From Blastomussa wellsi (taxonomy: Eukaryota; Cnidaria; Anthozoa; Scleractinia; Plerogyridae): a stretch of DNA of 64,000 nucleotides. The stretch covers positions 12,995,862 through 13,059,861 of the forward strand of contig OX393573.1 in assembly GCA_947652115.1 (NCBI GenBank). The letters are read 5' to 3'. This document shows, one piece after another, positions 32,628 to 44,220 of this stretch (its first letter is position 1; each line of letters begins with the position of its first letter). The notes below the pieces were generated by a model. The model was not told where the DNA came from. It did no database searches and saw only the letters and a list, made by a program, of their open reading frames with translations. Made by a program: the position numbers and the translations under genes.

Positions 32628-34048
32628 GGTGTGCCTACAAGAACGCTAGATGGACCTCACAGAAAACATAACCCAAAACCTTCGTTTAACTTTCAAGCCT
32701 GACTGTTATCATTTTGGTTGTATTCATTTTTTTTTCCTTTTACAAACGTTAATCTAAGATAAAGTTTTAGACTAAAGAAATTTCTTTTTTATGTTGTGTT
32801 TTAGCATGCGTAGCTGACAGTTAAGTTGGGGCTAGCGTGTACTGCGAAACCTCGAGGGACTTGGTGCCAAGCCGATCGTGGCATCGCCACTTGCATTCTC
32901 GTCCCAATAGCCATCTTCGTTTCCCTTAGCCGGCAGGGCTTTGGCACGAGAAACAAAGGGCTCTGGAGACATAGGATTTCCAGTCCGAGATCCTAGGTCT
33001 TCCGGACCTCATGTATATAGCATCGATGTTTCTACATGTTGTGTGTTGTAATAAGGCACAGTTAAGGCTGCCGACGAACATTTTGGCTTCCGTTTAAGAT
33101 TTCTTTGTTCTCAACAACCAATAAAAAAAATCGAATTATTTTGAAAATCGTATGTCCCCAGAGCCCTTTGTTTTTTAAGTCATGTAGAATATGAGCAGAC
33201 TAGACTCTTTTCTCGGTTAGGGCTAGCCTGTTTCCAGGCTTATATTGCATGGGTCCGTCGTTATGTGGCGGGCGCAGCGCGCCGGAATACCCAAAAACAA
33301 TGCCAATTCAACCAGTCCTACATGACACTTCTTTGCGTTGGATCTCTCTGAAGCTAGAGTATTTTTTGCCCTAGAGCAAGATGTTATTTTGTATAATGCA
33401 ACCGTTATTATATATATATTATATATATATATTACCTCAGCAAAGGGCGCAATTTCTTGGACCTGAAAGTATGGTTACGGTTGTACGGAATCGCTGTACA
33501 TTCACAGTCCTCGTGTCGTTCTTTACACACTGATAGAATAGGCATGAATAACCAGTATTTGCAACCGTTACTTGCGTCCAAGTGTTTAAACAACTTTGTG
33601 CTAGCTTTGCAATACATGTGGAGGGTACTAATCGTGCTAGCTAGTCACTTCATTTGACAGGAAGTTAAAGGGAATCAAATCACTGCTGATATTAGCTTCC
33701 TGTTGAAAAAACATAAAAGAAGTTTATTAACTCTTGACAAGTATCTTTTGCGCTGTTGGCAATGGCTCGGTAGTTGTCTACAAAACCACTGATGCGGGTC
33801 AATACAATATAAAGGGTACTTAACACAAGGATCCAAACCCGATTGTCCAACAATATCGCTACGGGCATTGAAGAGCATTCGACATACACCTATTAAGCTA
33901 CAATTTGGCTTATCATCGCCTTTGACCCCGTTACAGCTTCCCATTACGTAAATTGCCAATATAAAAAAGGAAATTTGACTTCGATTACCTAATTCAGTTG
34001 TTGACGAGATGAGCGTTTTTCAACATTGCTGTGTTTTCCTTTGATAAG
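32628..34048. other. Spacer between pseudogene and gene D
   Basis: A short AT-dinucleotide run lies at 33410-33433. Around 32830-33010 and 33160-33250 GC is higher and the sequence resembles a dispersed repeat (AGAGCCCTTTGTTT-like motif occurs in both orientations at 32955 and 33162). No gene is recognised. Confidence 0.4.
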
Positions 34049-34195
34049 ATGGGGGACTACTCAAACACTCTGAGGAATCTTGGCATTGCTCACATTATTG
34101 TCGGGATTCTTATGCTTATTTGCGGGATCGGAGATCGCTATTATGGCTTCTTTTGGATGCGAAGCTACTATTTTGGAATTTGGATCGGCGTAGTG
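34049..34195 (+). CDS. Gene D exon 1 (TM1, start of TM2)
   Basis: ATG 34049 in context AAGATGG opens MGDYSNTLRNLG; the donor is GTGAGT at 34196. The frame stays open past the donor to 34399, so intron retention would add an unrelated tail. Confidence 0.8.
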
Positions 34196-36350
34196 GTGAG
34201 TGTTCCAGAGTACTACGTCCAGCGGCACCCAACGAGTCTGTTCCTCACTTTATCTGTTCCCCAGTGCAAATGTTGCTGGCTGGCATATGTTTTCTCATGG
34301 GAGGTGTCATTGAAAAATTACTATTTTTTTGAAACTCCGGCGGAAGAGGCAATGCAGACATATCTCGACGAGGGCCTGGGTCTCTTTGAAAAGAGCTGAC
34401 TTCAATGTTTTTAGTGCCATTTTCGCGCGTTTGTTGCTTGTTTTAATTGATGGCTGGGAAAAAAATTATGGATCATGTGCTGGGAGAGAGGGACAGATAA
34501 CACTCACCAACACCTTTACTATAAATGTTTCAGTATCACATATTTTGATTCATTTGGGTAACAGATTGCATTTTGTCATAGTTTTTTCGTAGGGTGCTCC
34601 TGAACGTCTGTTTTCGAAATTATAAATGTTTTGTCGCATGGTTTCCGAAAAATACAGATTTTTGTTACCGTAAACGCGATTGACTGATAAACAACAACAG
34701 GCAAAGATTTCGGCCGAGATGAGGAACATGCGTACGAGCAACAAACTTCAACGAATAAATTATAACTTCTACACTCTGAGCTTTTAAATTTTAAATTAGG
34801 ATTTGATAAACGAAAAAAAATGTCTCCCTTTATATATAAAATCTACAAAATACATAAAATAGCTTTTTTGGTAAAGATAATGAAATAAAAAAAAGTGTAC
34901 ATAATTCTTTCCTTTGTCGTTTTATACCAACAAAACAAGTGCTGACGGAATTTCTTTATTCCATAGAATGGATGCCAGAAAGATTTGGTAAAAAAACATG
35001 CTGTTGATAAATGCATACAAATATAATTTAAGGAAAATGTCATTTTTGATGAGTACATGATCAATATTTATGTTTATGGTGATACACAATGACTCACAAC
35101 GAAGAGAATTTTATAGAACTTCATAGAACTCATACTCATTTCGATAACAGTTGATAAAGAAATAAAAGCAAGGCCGCAGGCCTTGCAATATATTTCACTT
35201 ATGTTTTAACTGGGCAAATACGATTTAGCTTATCAATAGCACAAAGAGAATATATGCCCGCGTTCTTGGTCTTTCAAGAAGTATGTAGATTGTTTCGTTG
35301 ATCATTCTCAACTATATTTTGAAGAATAAAAAAGCGTTCCCTCATGTCATTCGTGTTCTGGAGTTTTAAAACGACTTCTTTTAACACTGTCGTCATTTAT
35401 AATATGTAAGATAATCAACCTACGGTACAAAACAAATAAGATAAATTGAATATATTATCATAACCCACAGAGATGACCTATTGAACCCCTTTAAGCAAAG
35501 TTTGTTTCCGTTGAGGTTATTGACGAAGCTTAACTTATTACTAACTTCAAAGTTTGCTCAATTATAAATGTTTTGAAAATATCAGAGGTGAGAACTTGGT
35601 GCAAAACAAAAAAAAAGTTATTTTTTGGGTTTGATCTTGTAACCCGCACGCGCAATGATGTATAAGCTGACGATTCAGACAAACATCAAAATGACGTCAC
35701 GTATATTTGTTTCATGAAAAAAAGGAAAATTGCTTTATCAGTTTATGACTTATTTATGTTTACATAAGCCGTATTCAAACAGTCGAGTGTAAGACTCAGA
35801 AAGTGTATGAAGGTGTGTTAAGCTCGCATAAGCCATCTATAACTCCCAAATTCAAACTCTTCATTGCATCATGAAGCCAGTTCAAACACTTGAGTCATTT
35901 ATTAATCACGTCTGGTAAACTTTAATTGTAAAAATGTAAATTATCAGTAAAAAAAGATAAGTCTGAATAATCTTAAGAACTGGTGTTCTTTGAAACGTTT
36001 AGTCTGTTGTGATTCCAGCAGTCTTATATGATTCCAAACGATGATACACGATAACAATTTAATATTAGAAAACAGTCCTAAGAAAATACGCGCGCTGATT
36101 GGTTAAAATTCGTGTTTCTATAACTCAATAGAGACACAGAACTAGCACGAGCTGTTGACGTAATGATGGCGCGAGCAAAGAGAATTTACATTTTGATAAT
36201 CAAAGTTAACAAGTTGTTTTCCTTTTTCGTGTCGCGGTGTTTTCTAAAAGGAATAGCAGACATATACTTCGTGTTTCTATCGAATTATAGAAACATTCGT
36301 GAAAGTTTGGGAGAACTCGAAACAGCTGTGGAGACACTAGCCTATGGCTC

Positions 36351-36381
<31 letters not shown>

Positions 36382-39300
36382 ATTCCACTCGTGTTTCTAT
36401 AAGTCGATAGACACACGGTACATGTTTTCTATTTCTTAAAAAGATTATTGCTTATCAGGGGCCTAACTCACTGGATTAGAGTTAATATGTTTCTTTGTAT
36501 ACAAGCAGAAAAATAATTCACAAAGTGGTCTATGAGAGCTGTGATCCTTGGTCTTAATTCAAGCTCATAGTCAAGTTCTTGGTTTCTGTTGCAGATGATC
36601 CTCGCTGGATTTTTTGGTGTTGCCGCTGGTCGAAACAAAAGACCATGTCCTGTAAGTTGCATTTATTTTGAACAAAGTCACCAAAGGTCGGGCTATATCG
36701 AAAGTCTAGTGGTCATTAGTGTGGGGCAGTAGAGAGATTAAGCATGACGTTATACGGCAAACGGGAAACGCCAGCTTGCCTTCCATTTTGGAACGTTTGT
36801 ATCTAATTCTTAAATGAATCTCTCATAAAAATAGGAAAAACGTCACTCGCTCACAAAAAACACAAACTGACTTATTTCCGCGTACATACTCCTAACGGCA
36901 GATCGCAGAAGTTGAATTTTTGCCGTTCGCGGGAAAAACAAACGTCATGCTTAATCTGTCGTGCAGTCTTTGGAATTACAATGCAACAACTTCATCGCCC
37001 AAATTTGATTTTTGTTGCTTTAAATTCTAATACATTGAACCTGAAGTTGCAAGACCCTTTTAGATTTAAGACCTTTAAATTAGATAACCTCTTATCTGGG
37101 TAATAACAGATTTATTTAATGTCATTGGGAATAGGAAAAGGATAGAATGATGGTCTGACGTAAACATAAGTTCTAATAATTGGATATAATTTTAGTGATA
37201 GCATGACACAATGTGCTTCATCCATATTAAAAAAAGTTCAAAATTATTGCCACTTAACTTTATCCTTATGAAGTGGGAATTGGTAAAACTGGATGTGGCT
37301 TCTACTCACAAGTTTTATTTCTTTTCTTTTTTGTTTTATTACCACGATACCATGTCACTGGGTGGCAATTTTGAAAAGCAGATTGTGATGCCATTTAAGC
37401 TTAAAATTTAATCCATTCCTCACAAAAGAAACGCGAAATTAATGTGAAAGAAAGATGAAACATCTTTTTGTTTCAAGTTTTTGTCGTTCTTTCCAAACGT
37501 TAACCTAAGGACTCAACAACAAAGATGGTGACGAGATTTATCTTCCTATTCGTTTCACTTTTTATCTCTTTCTATCTTTCTTTCAGAGTTGCGCCTTTCT
37601 GTTTTTCTCTATTGTGTCAAGTGTGCTTGGATTAGGAGTTGTGGTCATTTATGGCATTTCAGTGTCTTCAGTGGGAATATTTGCTATATTTTTCCCTTTA
37701 GCAAAAGCCGTCTCTTATGGCATGATCGTTCTTGGTGTTATTGAGACTGTCATTGGATTATGGGGTATGGTATGCTCTTGCCTGACGTGCTGTGCCTCGA
37801 GTCCACAAACGCCGGTAAGTTTTCCTTTTGAGTGTAGAAGAGATGTTTCGAGGCAAAGTGAGTTTTTCCCATAGAGTAATTGTCGGTGTAGTGGTCTGGC
37901 TTTTCTCTGGCCTGTAGGGTGGGGCACCTTGCATAGGATCTCGAATCCTTTTCGTGCTCTTTCCCTCTGGGCAGCTTTGTGCATTAGAATGGTCCAAAAA
38001 GGTGGTTCGCCAATTTCTTAGTCGTCCTCTGGGAACAACAATGTGAAATGACTAAATTCTGCGTGGTATTGGGAACGTGAGCCACAACGGTGAGCGCTTA
38101 AAAATCCACGTCGAAATTAGCGCTGACACTCATAATCACACTTAACAAATTTTGATAGTTGCGAGATTCTTACGTAAAATTTAAATGCATTGTTTTGTAG
38201 ACGTTGTCGTTGGCGTCGTTGTCGTGGTTCGTAAGGTCCCTAATATAACTAAGTGTGCTTTTTAAACCAGTGGAGTACGCCTATAACGTAATGATAATGG
38301 TTTTCTTACCGGGAATTTTTGGTGTACATTACCACCGGTAATGTTGTAAAAGAATTGATTCACACTTTTACCTGTGCACCGTTGAGTTACGGTGCACTTG
38401 GGAAGTTTAGAAAGCAATCGGCTATCGCATCTGGAAACTCTTGCGCTGCTTTCCTGCTCTACAAACTTCCAGCATGCACCATACGTTGATGATGGTCCAC
38501 GCTAAAGGATGAACCAATTGTTAAGTACAGATTTGTTAACAATTAACGAATGAACAAAAAGTGAAAATGAGATAAAAACACCCTGTTTTTTACCGTCTGA
38601 CGCTAATGCCGTCAAAACTACCAGGTGAAAGTTTTCGATATTTATACAATTTTTTTAATCAAAATAAGAAATTATTTTTGTCAATTAAAAGAGCATTTGG
38701 TAAGATTCAGTGTCATATCACTTTTGGATAAACTTAAGGAGACTCTGAGAACAAAAACAGAAGTGTGCCCCCATTTTCTCATTTTACCCTCAACATAACA
38801 CCTCAATCTTTATTGAACAATGTTCCTTAAGTTTAGGGTGACTGAGTATGGTTCCCTTTTGTCTTCATTATGAATCTAGATCGTTCCGTGGTCTAAAAAC
38901 TGCCAAAAACAACATTAAAAAAAGCTAGCTAGCCACCGTACTGAGCACGCTTTGCCAATAATCCATATGTGCATTATTTCATACAATGTGTACAGTCGGC
39001 TTGAGGGAACGTTGCGCGACATCCCCCCCCCCAAAAAAAAAAAAACCGCAAAAAAAACCCTGTATGGCTGCGAAGGAGACTATCTTTCTCCAAATGCATG
39101 GCCAGGAACGTCACCACACCTATGTCGTGCCTCATAATAGCTAACCTATAAAATAATGGATATTTTTCTTTGCTTGTGTCAAAAATCAGGAACAAAGAGT
39201 CGCGTACAATACCGGCACTGACTACGTCACGATGCAGGGGCCTGATGGCCTTCCTATGGCCGTTCCAGTGCTGGGGCGGGCTGATGGAAGTACGCTCCAA

Positions 39301-39597
39301 GGGTCATTTCTAGGACCCCAGAAAGGCCAGCCTCAAACGACACCGATTCCTATTTCTAGAGATGTTGGACAACACACCCAGACTGGAAGTACTGACTTGG
39401 TTGCAGGTCAACTATCACCATTAGAGGCTCAGGCTTTGTATCCACAATTGATGACACTGCCAATGTCTGCTTCTGGGGAAGTGGTGGCTGATACCTCAGG
39501 AGGAGTGCTCGCGGGGTACCCACCACAGCACTACCAACCTCAGCAGTACCCACCACAGCAATACCCACCACCGCTATACCCAACTCAGCAGAATTAG
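34049..39597 (+). CDS. Gene D: divergent MS4A/CD20-like tetraspan protein (four exons, about 279 aa)
   Basis: Exons 34049-34195, 36595-36651, 37587-37814 and 39190-39597 join in phase 0 with GT-AG introns, giving 49+19+76+135 residues and TAG. TM1 is about 11-28 (LGIAHIIVGILMLICGIG), TM2 about 41-60 across exons 1 and 2 (FGIWIGVV + MILAGFFGVAAG), TM3 about 70-95 (AFLFFSIVSSVLGLGVVVIY), TM4 about 112-135 (YGMIVLGVIETVIGLWGMVC). The loop between TM3 and TM4 is short and hydrophobic, unlike the Tyr-rich loops of A and C. The tail is Gly/Gln/Pro-rich and ends in repeats of the form QQYPPQQYPP with one PPLY. All introns are phase 0 like those of gene C, but gene D has no separate tiny last exon. 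It looks intact. The function is inferred only from the fold. Confidence 0.75.
34270..34317 (+). other. Possible relic of a second TM2 exon
   Basis: About 75 bp after the exon 1 donor, ATG TTG CTG GCT GGC.. reads MLLAGICFLMGGVIEK, resembling the true TM2 exon (MILAGFFGVAAGRNK). A CCCCAG lies just upstream, but the phase would be wrong for exon 1 and no donor follows. It may be a dead duplicate exon or chance. Confidence 0.25.
34318..36594 (+). other. Gene D intron 1
   Basis: AT-rich, non-coding. At 36287-36400 a foldback pairs ATAGAAAC..TTGGGAGAAC with its inverse around GCTGTGGAGACACTAGCC, probably a small MITE. The intron ends TCTGTTGCAG at 36585-36594. Confidence 0.5.
36595..36651 (+). 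CDS. Gene D exon 2 (rest of TM2)
   Basis: 57 bp between TTGCAG and GTAAGT, reading MILAGFFGVAAGRNKRPCP in phase 0. It is four codons shorter than the gene C counterpart. Confidence 0.75.
36652..37586 (+). other. Gene D intron 2
   Basis: AT-rich, non-coding; ends in a strong pyrimidine tract (CTTTCTATCTTTCTTTCAG-like) before 37587. No other signal. Confidence 0.5.
37587..37814 (+). CDS. Gene D exon 3 (TM3 and TM4)
   Basis: 76 codons between TTTCAG and GTAAGT. After TM4 comes a Cys cluster, CSCLTCCASSPQTP, a likely palmitoylation region next to the membrane. Confidence 0.8.
38009..38233. mobile_element. MITE family B, copy 2 (left-truncated), in gene D intron 3
   Basis: Similar to the right two thirds of 14633-15004 (CGTCCTCTGxxAACAAC.. 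GTGAAATGA, then GCGAGATTCxTxCGTAAAAT) and ends GGTCCCTAA followed by TA. The left terminus is missing. Confidence 0.7.
38234..39189 (+). other. Gene D intron 3, remainder
   Basis: Non-coding. A short palindromic stretch ACCGGxAATxxTxGGTGTACATTACCACCGGTAATG-like lies near 38310-38345 (two inverse halves), and a C8/A12 run near 39022-39043. Ends AAAAATCAG. Confidence 0.4.
39190..39597 (+). CDS. Gene D exon 4 (tail with PPxY)
   Basis: After AAATCAG at 39189, 135 codons to TAG 39595. The start EQRVAYNTGTDYV parallels GQVMYTPNTGYV of gene A, which supports the splice site. The end is a Tyr/Pro/Gln repeat (YPPQHYQPQQYPPQQYPPPL then Y), including PPLY, a PPxY motif. Confidence 0.8.
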   Translation, partial: EQRVAYNTGTDYVTMQGPDGLPMAVPVLGRADGSTLQGSFLGPQKGQPQTTPIPISRDVGQHTQTGSTDLVAGQLSPLEAQALYPQLMTLPMSASGEVVADTSGGVLAGYPPQHYQPQQYPPQQYPPPLYPTQQN

Positions 39598-40232
39598 ATG
39601 CGTTGGTCAAATCTCTGGAGGGGCAGAAGCAGTGACGCCGAAAATGTAAAATAATAGTCGGAGTAGTCCTGCGATCGTGGACACGACTTGCATTAGGCAT
39701 TGCACTATACTGAAAAGCCAAAGTATTATCGTTGTTCCTTCAGCTCATCCTCAAAGTCCCAGGGACGGCAGTTGCAGGCTGTTGCGATTTACGCAGCACC
39801 TCAGTTTCTTTAGAAACTTACCTCCTCTAGCAATTTACAATAGTTGGCTTCATTGTTTCGCTGCATATCACAGCATGAAAAGATAACTTTACTGCTGTGT
39901 AAAGCCAACTTAAAGCTTGCGTAATCGTCTGTTTTAAGTTGCTTTACGCTCCCTTTCAGTGTTTTAAAGCTGACCTTTATGCCAGCTTTACACTCATAAT
40001 TAAAGCTTGAGTAAATGCATTTAAACATTTAAGTAACTTTAACAAGCTTTAATTCATGGCGTAAAGTTGGTTAACCAACTTTCAGAAGGTCAACTTAAGT
40101 CAACTTTAATTTTACGTAAATTTCCATTGTCGTGCTGTGTATGTAGGCTGTTGTTTAGTTAGACCCATTGTTTCTCTGTTCGCGCATAATTAGGTTGCTA
40201 CCTCATACCCCATTCACATCAACAAAACTTAT
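39598..40232. other. 3' flank of gene D
   Basis: No AATAAA close to the stop was seen; AATAAT occurs at about 39651. At 39795-39835 the stretch GCACCTCAGTTTCTTTAGAAA recurs at 45188-45225 in diverged form, a dispersed repeat. Many AAGTTGAC/CTTTAA motifs near 39900-40110 suggest decayed short repeats. No gene seen. Confidence 0.4.
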
Positions 40233-40300
40233 GCTTTCTTAGCTCAGTGGCTATATAGAGCACTGAACTCGTAAATCAGGGGGCAAGAGTTTGGGGTCTT
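40233..40300 (+). pseudogene. tRNA-Thr-like relic 1
   Basis: TTAGCTCAGTGG matches the tRNA A box, and the following spacing resembles the better copy at 40680, but the anticodon and T arms are eroded. Confidence 0.5.
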
Positions 40301-40320
40301 TTTTATTACTCGCTAGAACA

Positions 40321-40375
40321 CCCCGGAACACCAGAAATACCATAAAATGCCAATAAATTTCTGGTGTTCCGGGGG
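40321..40375. repeat. Short hairpin
   Basis: Perfect 18-bp arms, CCCCGGAACACCAGAAAT and ATTTCTGGTGTTCCGGGG, around an 18-base loop. It lies between two tRNA-like relics. Confidence 0.8.
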
Positions 40376-40679
40376 TGTTCCGGTGTTCCGTGTTTTGTGG
40401 TGTACCTGGTTTTAGTACATGCCCTCGCTAGTTCTACTTTAGTATTGATAATGAAATCAGGAGTACAAGTTGGCCCTCATACCAGTATTTGACTGCTAGA
40501 TGCTACGAAGATTTTGCAAAACTGTCTTATATATATTCCCCCGATCTTTCTCTATCATGGATCGTGCATGGAACAAGACTCCACAAACGACAGAAAATGA
40601 ATGACCTGCGTATTGCACAATTTATTCCAAACGAATCACACTGCAGATTTATTTTTAATCGTCTGTTTTTAATAACTTG

Positions 40680-40752
40680 GCCCTCGTAGCTCAGTGGTTA
40701 GAGCACTGGTCTTGTAAACCAGGGGTCAAGAGTTCAAATTCTTCTGGGGGGT
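40680..40752 (+). tRNA. tRNA-Thr(UGU)-like sequence, probably a pseudogene
   Basis: Cloverleaf parts: D arm GCTC..GAGC with A box TAGCTCAGTGG, anticodon arm CTGGT-CTTGTAA-ACCAG with anticodon TGT (threonine). The T arm (AAGAG-TTCAAAT-TCTTC) does not pair properly, and the 3' acceptor strand (TGGGGGG) only partly matches GCCCTCG. The B box is one base off. It is probably a decayed gene or a tRNA-derived SINE head. Confidence 0.45.
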
Positions 40753-40824
40753 TCTTTCCTTTAATTTTGCTTGCGTTCTTTTTTTAGTATAGATGCTTTT
40801 TAATTTTCACAAAGGTGAAAAACT

Positions 40825-40896
40825 GTGACAACTCCTCAGTGACTAGAGCGCTGGTCTTGTAAACTAGGGACAAGAGTTCAAATCTCTCTCAGCAGC
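40825..40896 (+). pseudogene. tRNA-Thr-like relic 2
   Basis: The anticodon arm CTGGT-CTTGTAA-ACTAG keeps TGT and the T arm (AGAG-TTCAAAT-CTCT) with a good B box is intact, but the D arm/A box (CTCCTCAGTGA) is eroded. Confidence 0.5.
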
Positions 40897-41137
40897 AACA
40901 TTCCGACTACAGCAATCTAGCAATTTTGCCGGCATTTTGATATTTGTTGAGAAATTTCTTGAAGAAGCTTTTTGTGGACGATTTTCCACTGACCCCTCAG
41001 TTAACCAGTTGATTCGCCAACGCCCCTATTCGCCAACGACCAGTTCGCTAACGTATGTGGTCGATTCGCCAGTATACTAGATCAGTTCGCCTGGGCAAAT
41101 ATGTCAGTTCGCCAAAGTTGGAAATATGTTCTAGTAG

Positions 41138-41290
<153 letters not shown>

Positions 41291-41511
41291 GTGATTATCT
41301 AAAAAACTATCTACAAATAATTATCCATTAAGAAATTCGTAAGATTTTTCTTAAAAATTGCGCACGGCATTGGTTTTCTTAAGAACGCCGGAAGGGACAT
41401 CCAGTCATTTAAAAACCGGAAATAAGACACTCTTTACTAAAAAAGCAAAAAAATAAAATATAAAATATATGAAACATGCAAGTCTATGAGTTGTCCCATC
41501 TGCCCAGAGTC

Positions 41512-41896
41512 TTAGCAACAACGACGGCGACGGCGACGGCAAGGAAAACGTACGTCATTTCAAAATGTAACTTATCGTTTCTATGACGCTTTCGCAATAA
41601 CTGTACAATTATTGAACTCTGTTTGACTTGGAAAATGCTGACGAATTGTCCAGGAACTAAATTTCTATGAACGGCGTTAAAGTAAGGAAAAAGAAAGAAA
41701 ACTTTGCCTCCATGTGCTCACGTTCTCGAGAAAACATAAAATTTGGTCATTTCACGATATTGTTTTACAACTGACTGCACAGAAATGTACAAAACTATAA
41801 AACGCGCGTTGCAGGAGCGAATTTTTATGCTCCTTGAACCTATTGTTTTGTGGCGTCCTCGTTGCCGTTGCCGTCCTAGTTGCTAAAACTCCCTAA
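41512..41896. mobile_element. MITE family B, copy 3
   Basis: Left part TTAGCAACAACGACGGCGACGG and right part CCGTCCTAGTTGCTAAAACTCCCTAA are inverse; the outer TTAGGGAG is missing at the left. The arms are the CpG-rich GACGGC repeats typical of this family here. Confidence 0.75.
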
Positions 41897-44220
41897 GGTG
41901 CTCACAACGTGGGATACGCCGAAACAGTTGTACCAAGCTACACTGTTTCGAAGTTTGCGAAGTAATTTTCATCTGCTGACGGACACCTGTGAACTGCTTA
42001 GTACTTTGCTTTTTTAGTAAAGGCTCATTTTCCTTCGCCATTAAGGCTACTGCCATTTTTGTTTGAAATGACGTCATTATTCCGGTCTCTTCAGGGTATT
42101 CTGCTTCCTTGAGCAGAATATTTGGAATATAAATTAGGGACTATATAAATTAGGGACACTTGGGTTATTCCAAAGCAATCTATTCTTATTCCAGAAATAG
42201 GGTTTCTCGAAGGCCACGAAACGTCTGATTATACAGAGCTGTTTTATTCACGTGTTTTTGATATGAATAGTGGTTTCCTTAATACAAAGTTTCAGGCCTG
42301 TACACTTCTTATTCTTATACAGATAGCTAAAAATGGCTTTACTTGCCTGACAAGTTTCCGGAGCTTTCGAAAAACCGGCCCTCGAATCAACACACCCATG
42401 GCAGACGCAGACTCGCGTGGGTAACGCGCGAGCTTCGTGATACCTCCCAGCATTCTTAGCAAGGGTAGTTCGTCCATGTTGTCGTGCTGTGGTGAACTGA
42501 CAACGTGGCGCGAAAATGCAAGGTTATTCCATAATAACCCAAAATTTAGCTTGTTTTCATGTTTCATTGCCTCGTTTTGTTCTTACGGTATGATTTTTTT
42601 AATTTCTCATTTTGTTTTCTATTGATATTCAGGTCAAGTGTGTCTCTGGAGAGTGGTGTTGGCCCGAGATGCAACCCGGAGTGCTGGTTTATTAAAACAG
42701 GTAAGCGTTCATTTACATCGGAAAATCAGTGTAAAATTATTGTACGTTTCAGTTGATATTGTTATTTACGCGTTTTTATCACTGTTAGTTCCCGGGGAAA
42801 GCGTATCCTGCTTTGCAGTTGGTTGTGGGGGTTGTTGCCCTGGAGGGGGAGGGGGGAAGGGGTGGGGGGTGAACTCCCCTATAAAAATGACGATGGTTTT
42901 CGTCACACGTTTTATGGGAGGGGGAGGGGATTAATGAATTGGAACTGCTTCGGGCACTTTACCCTAACATTAATATTGAGCCAAGAGATTAATGACAGGA
43001 ACTGCGTGACTCCGCTGATTTTTTCTGAAGTTTCCATTTGGATGAAACCAAAGCCAATGGACAAAGTGCATTCAGATACAAACCCTGAAGAATGGATTTG
43101 TGGAGATTCCCATTAGTTAAAAAGCTATGACATCATAAAATTTTTGTGATGTCATAACTTAATTTATGACGGAATGCCCTTTTTAGTGTATTCAATATTC
43201 CCTTTGAATCCAGCGCTTTGATAAAACCAAAAGAAAGTAATATTTTATACACAATAAAGAAAACAATATTCGTAACATTTTCCGTACAGTAGTGTTTCCA
43301 CAGCTTTTGGCGAATAAACATCACAGGTTGTGTGATTCAAAGTTTGGCCTAGTGAATCCACATTGGCTGAGTAGGGGCATTGGTCTTGTCACCGACAACG
43401 AAAAAAATAAATTCTCCCGAGCAAGAGCTGGCCTGGCCTATGGCCATTCGGCTAAATACAGTGCTTTCAATAAGACCCGGCACCCGCCGGAGCCACGGCG
43501 GGTACTACATGTATCTCCCAAATCGCCAGCTATTTGACCTGCATTAATGTGCAATGAAGAAATAAATAGGAACGAGAAGCTTAGTTCTTTTGTATGTATG
43601 CATGTACCAGATGTAGGCAACCACAAACCGGTTTGTATTCTTTACAGTCTTATAACAAACAGACAGCATGATTAATAAATATTTTAGTAATTTTCATTAC
43701 TGGTTATCTGCTGTATATGCACAACTGATGATAAAGTTTATGATAAACACATTTCTTCATTTACTGTGCATTCAACCATGCACAAAATTTTCCTTACAAA
43801 AATAATGAATGCTTGGGTGTTTTTAATATTTTGCGTCAAGTCAATGGAAATCGCATTTCTGAGCTTTCTCATTTCATGTGTTTTTCTGGGGGGGCCAGAC
43901 CCCCTAGAGGAAAAGAGGCAGAAGGCCCCTTTTAATTCCTCCGGCAGGTGCTAGCATTACATAGCCACCCACTTGAAGTCTTACTGAAAGCACTGAAATA
44001 GCATGTTCAACATATATTTTAACAAAAAACGAGCCTGGGCTTCTCTATTTTTGAACCTTTGTGTATTGCTTATGTATTCACAATGGTTATTTGTATATAA
44101 TAAGCCCAATTATGGACACATTTTGATTGGTTCCTTCCTGTGATCTACAGTGTATTAAAGGACAGGGAGTGATGATTGTTATATTTTGTTTCTTTAATTT
44201 ATTAAATAAAACAGGTACTG
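41897..44220. other. Long region without a recognised gene
   Basis: At 42818-42868 the plus strand is strongly G-rich (GGAGGGGGAGGGGGGAAGGGG) and could form a G-quadruplex. A possible small exon with clean splice sites lies at 42633-42700. A C/G palindromic patch CACCCGCCGGAGCCACGGCGGGT is near 43481. Otherwise AT-rich with no motif. Confidence 0.4.
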
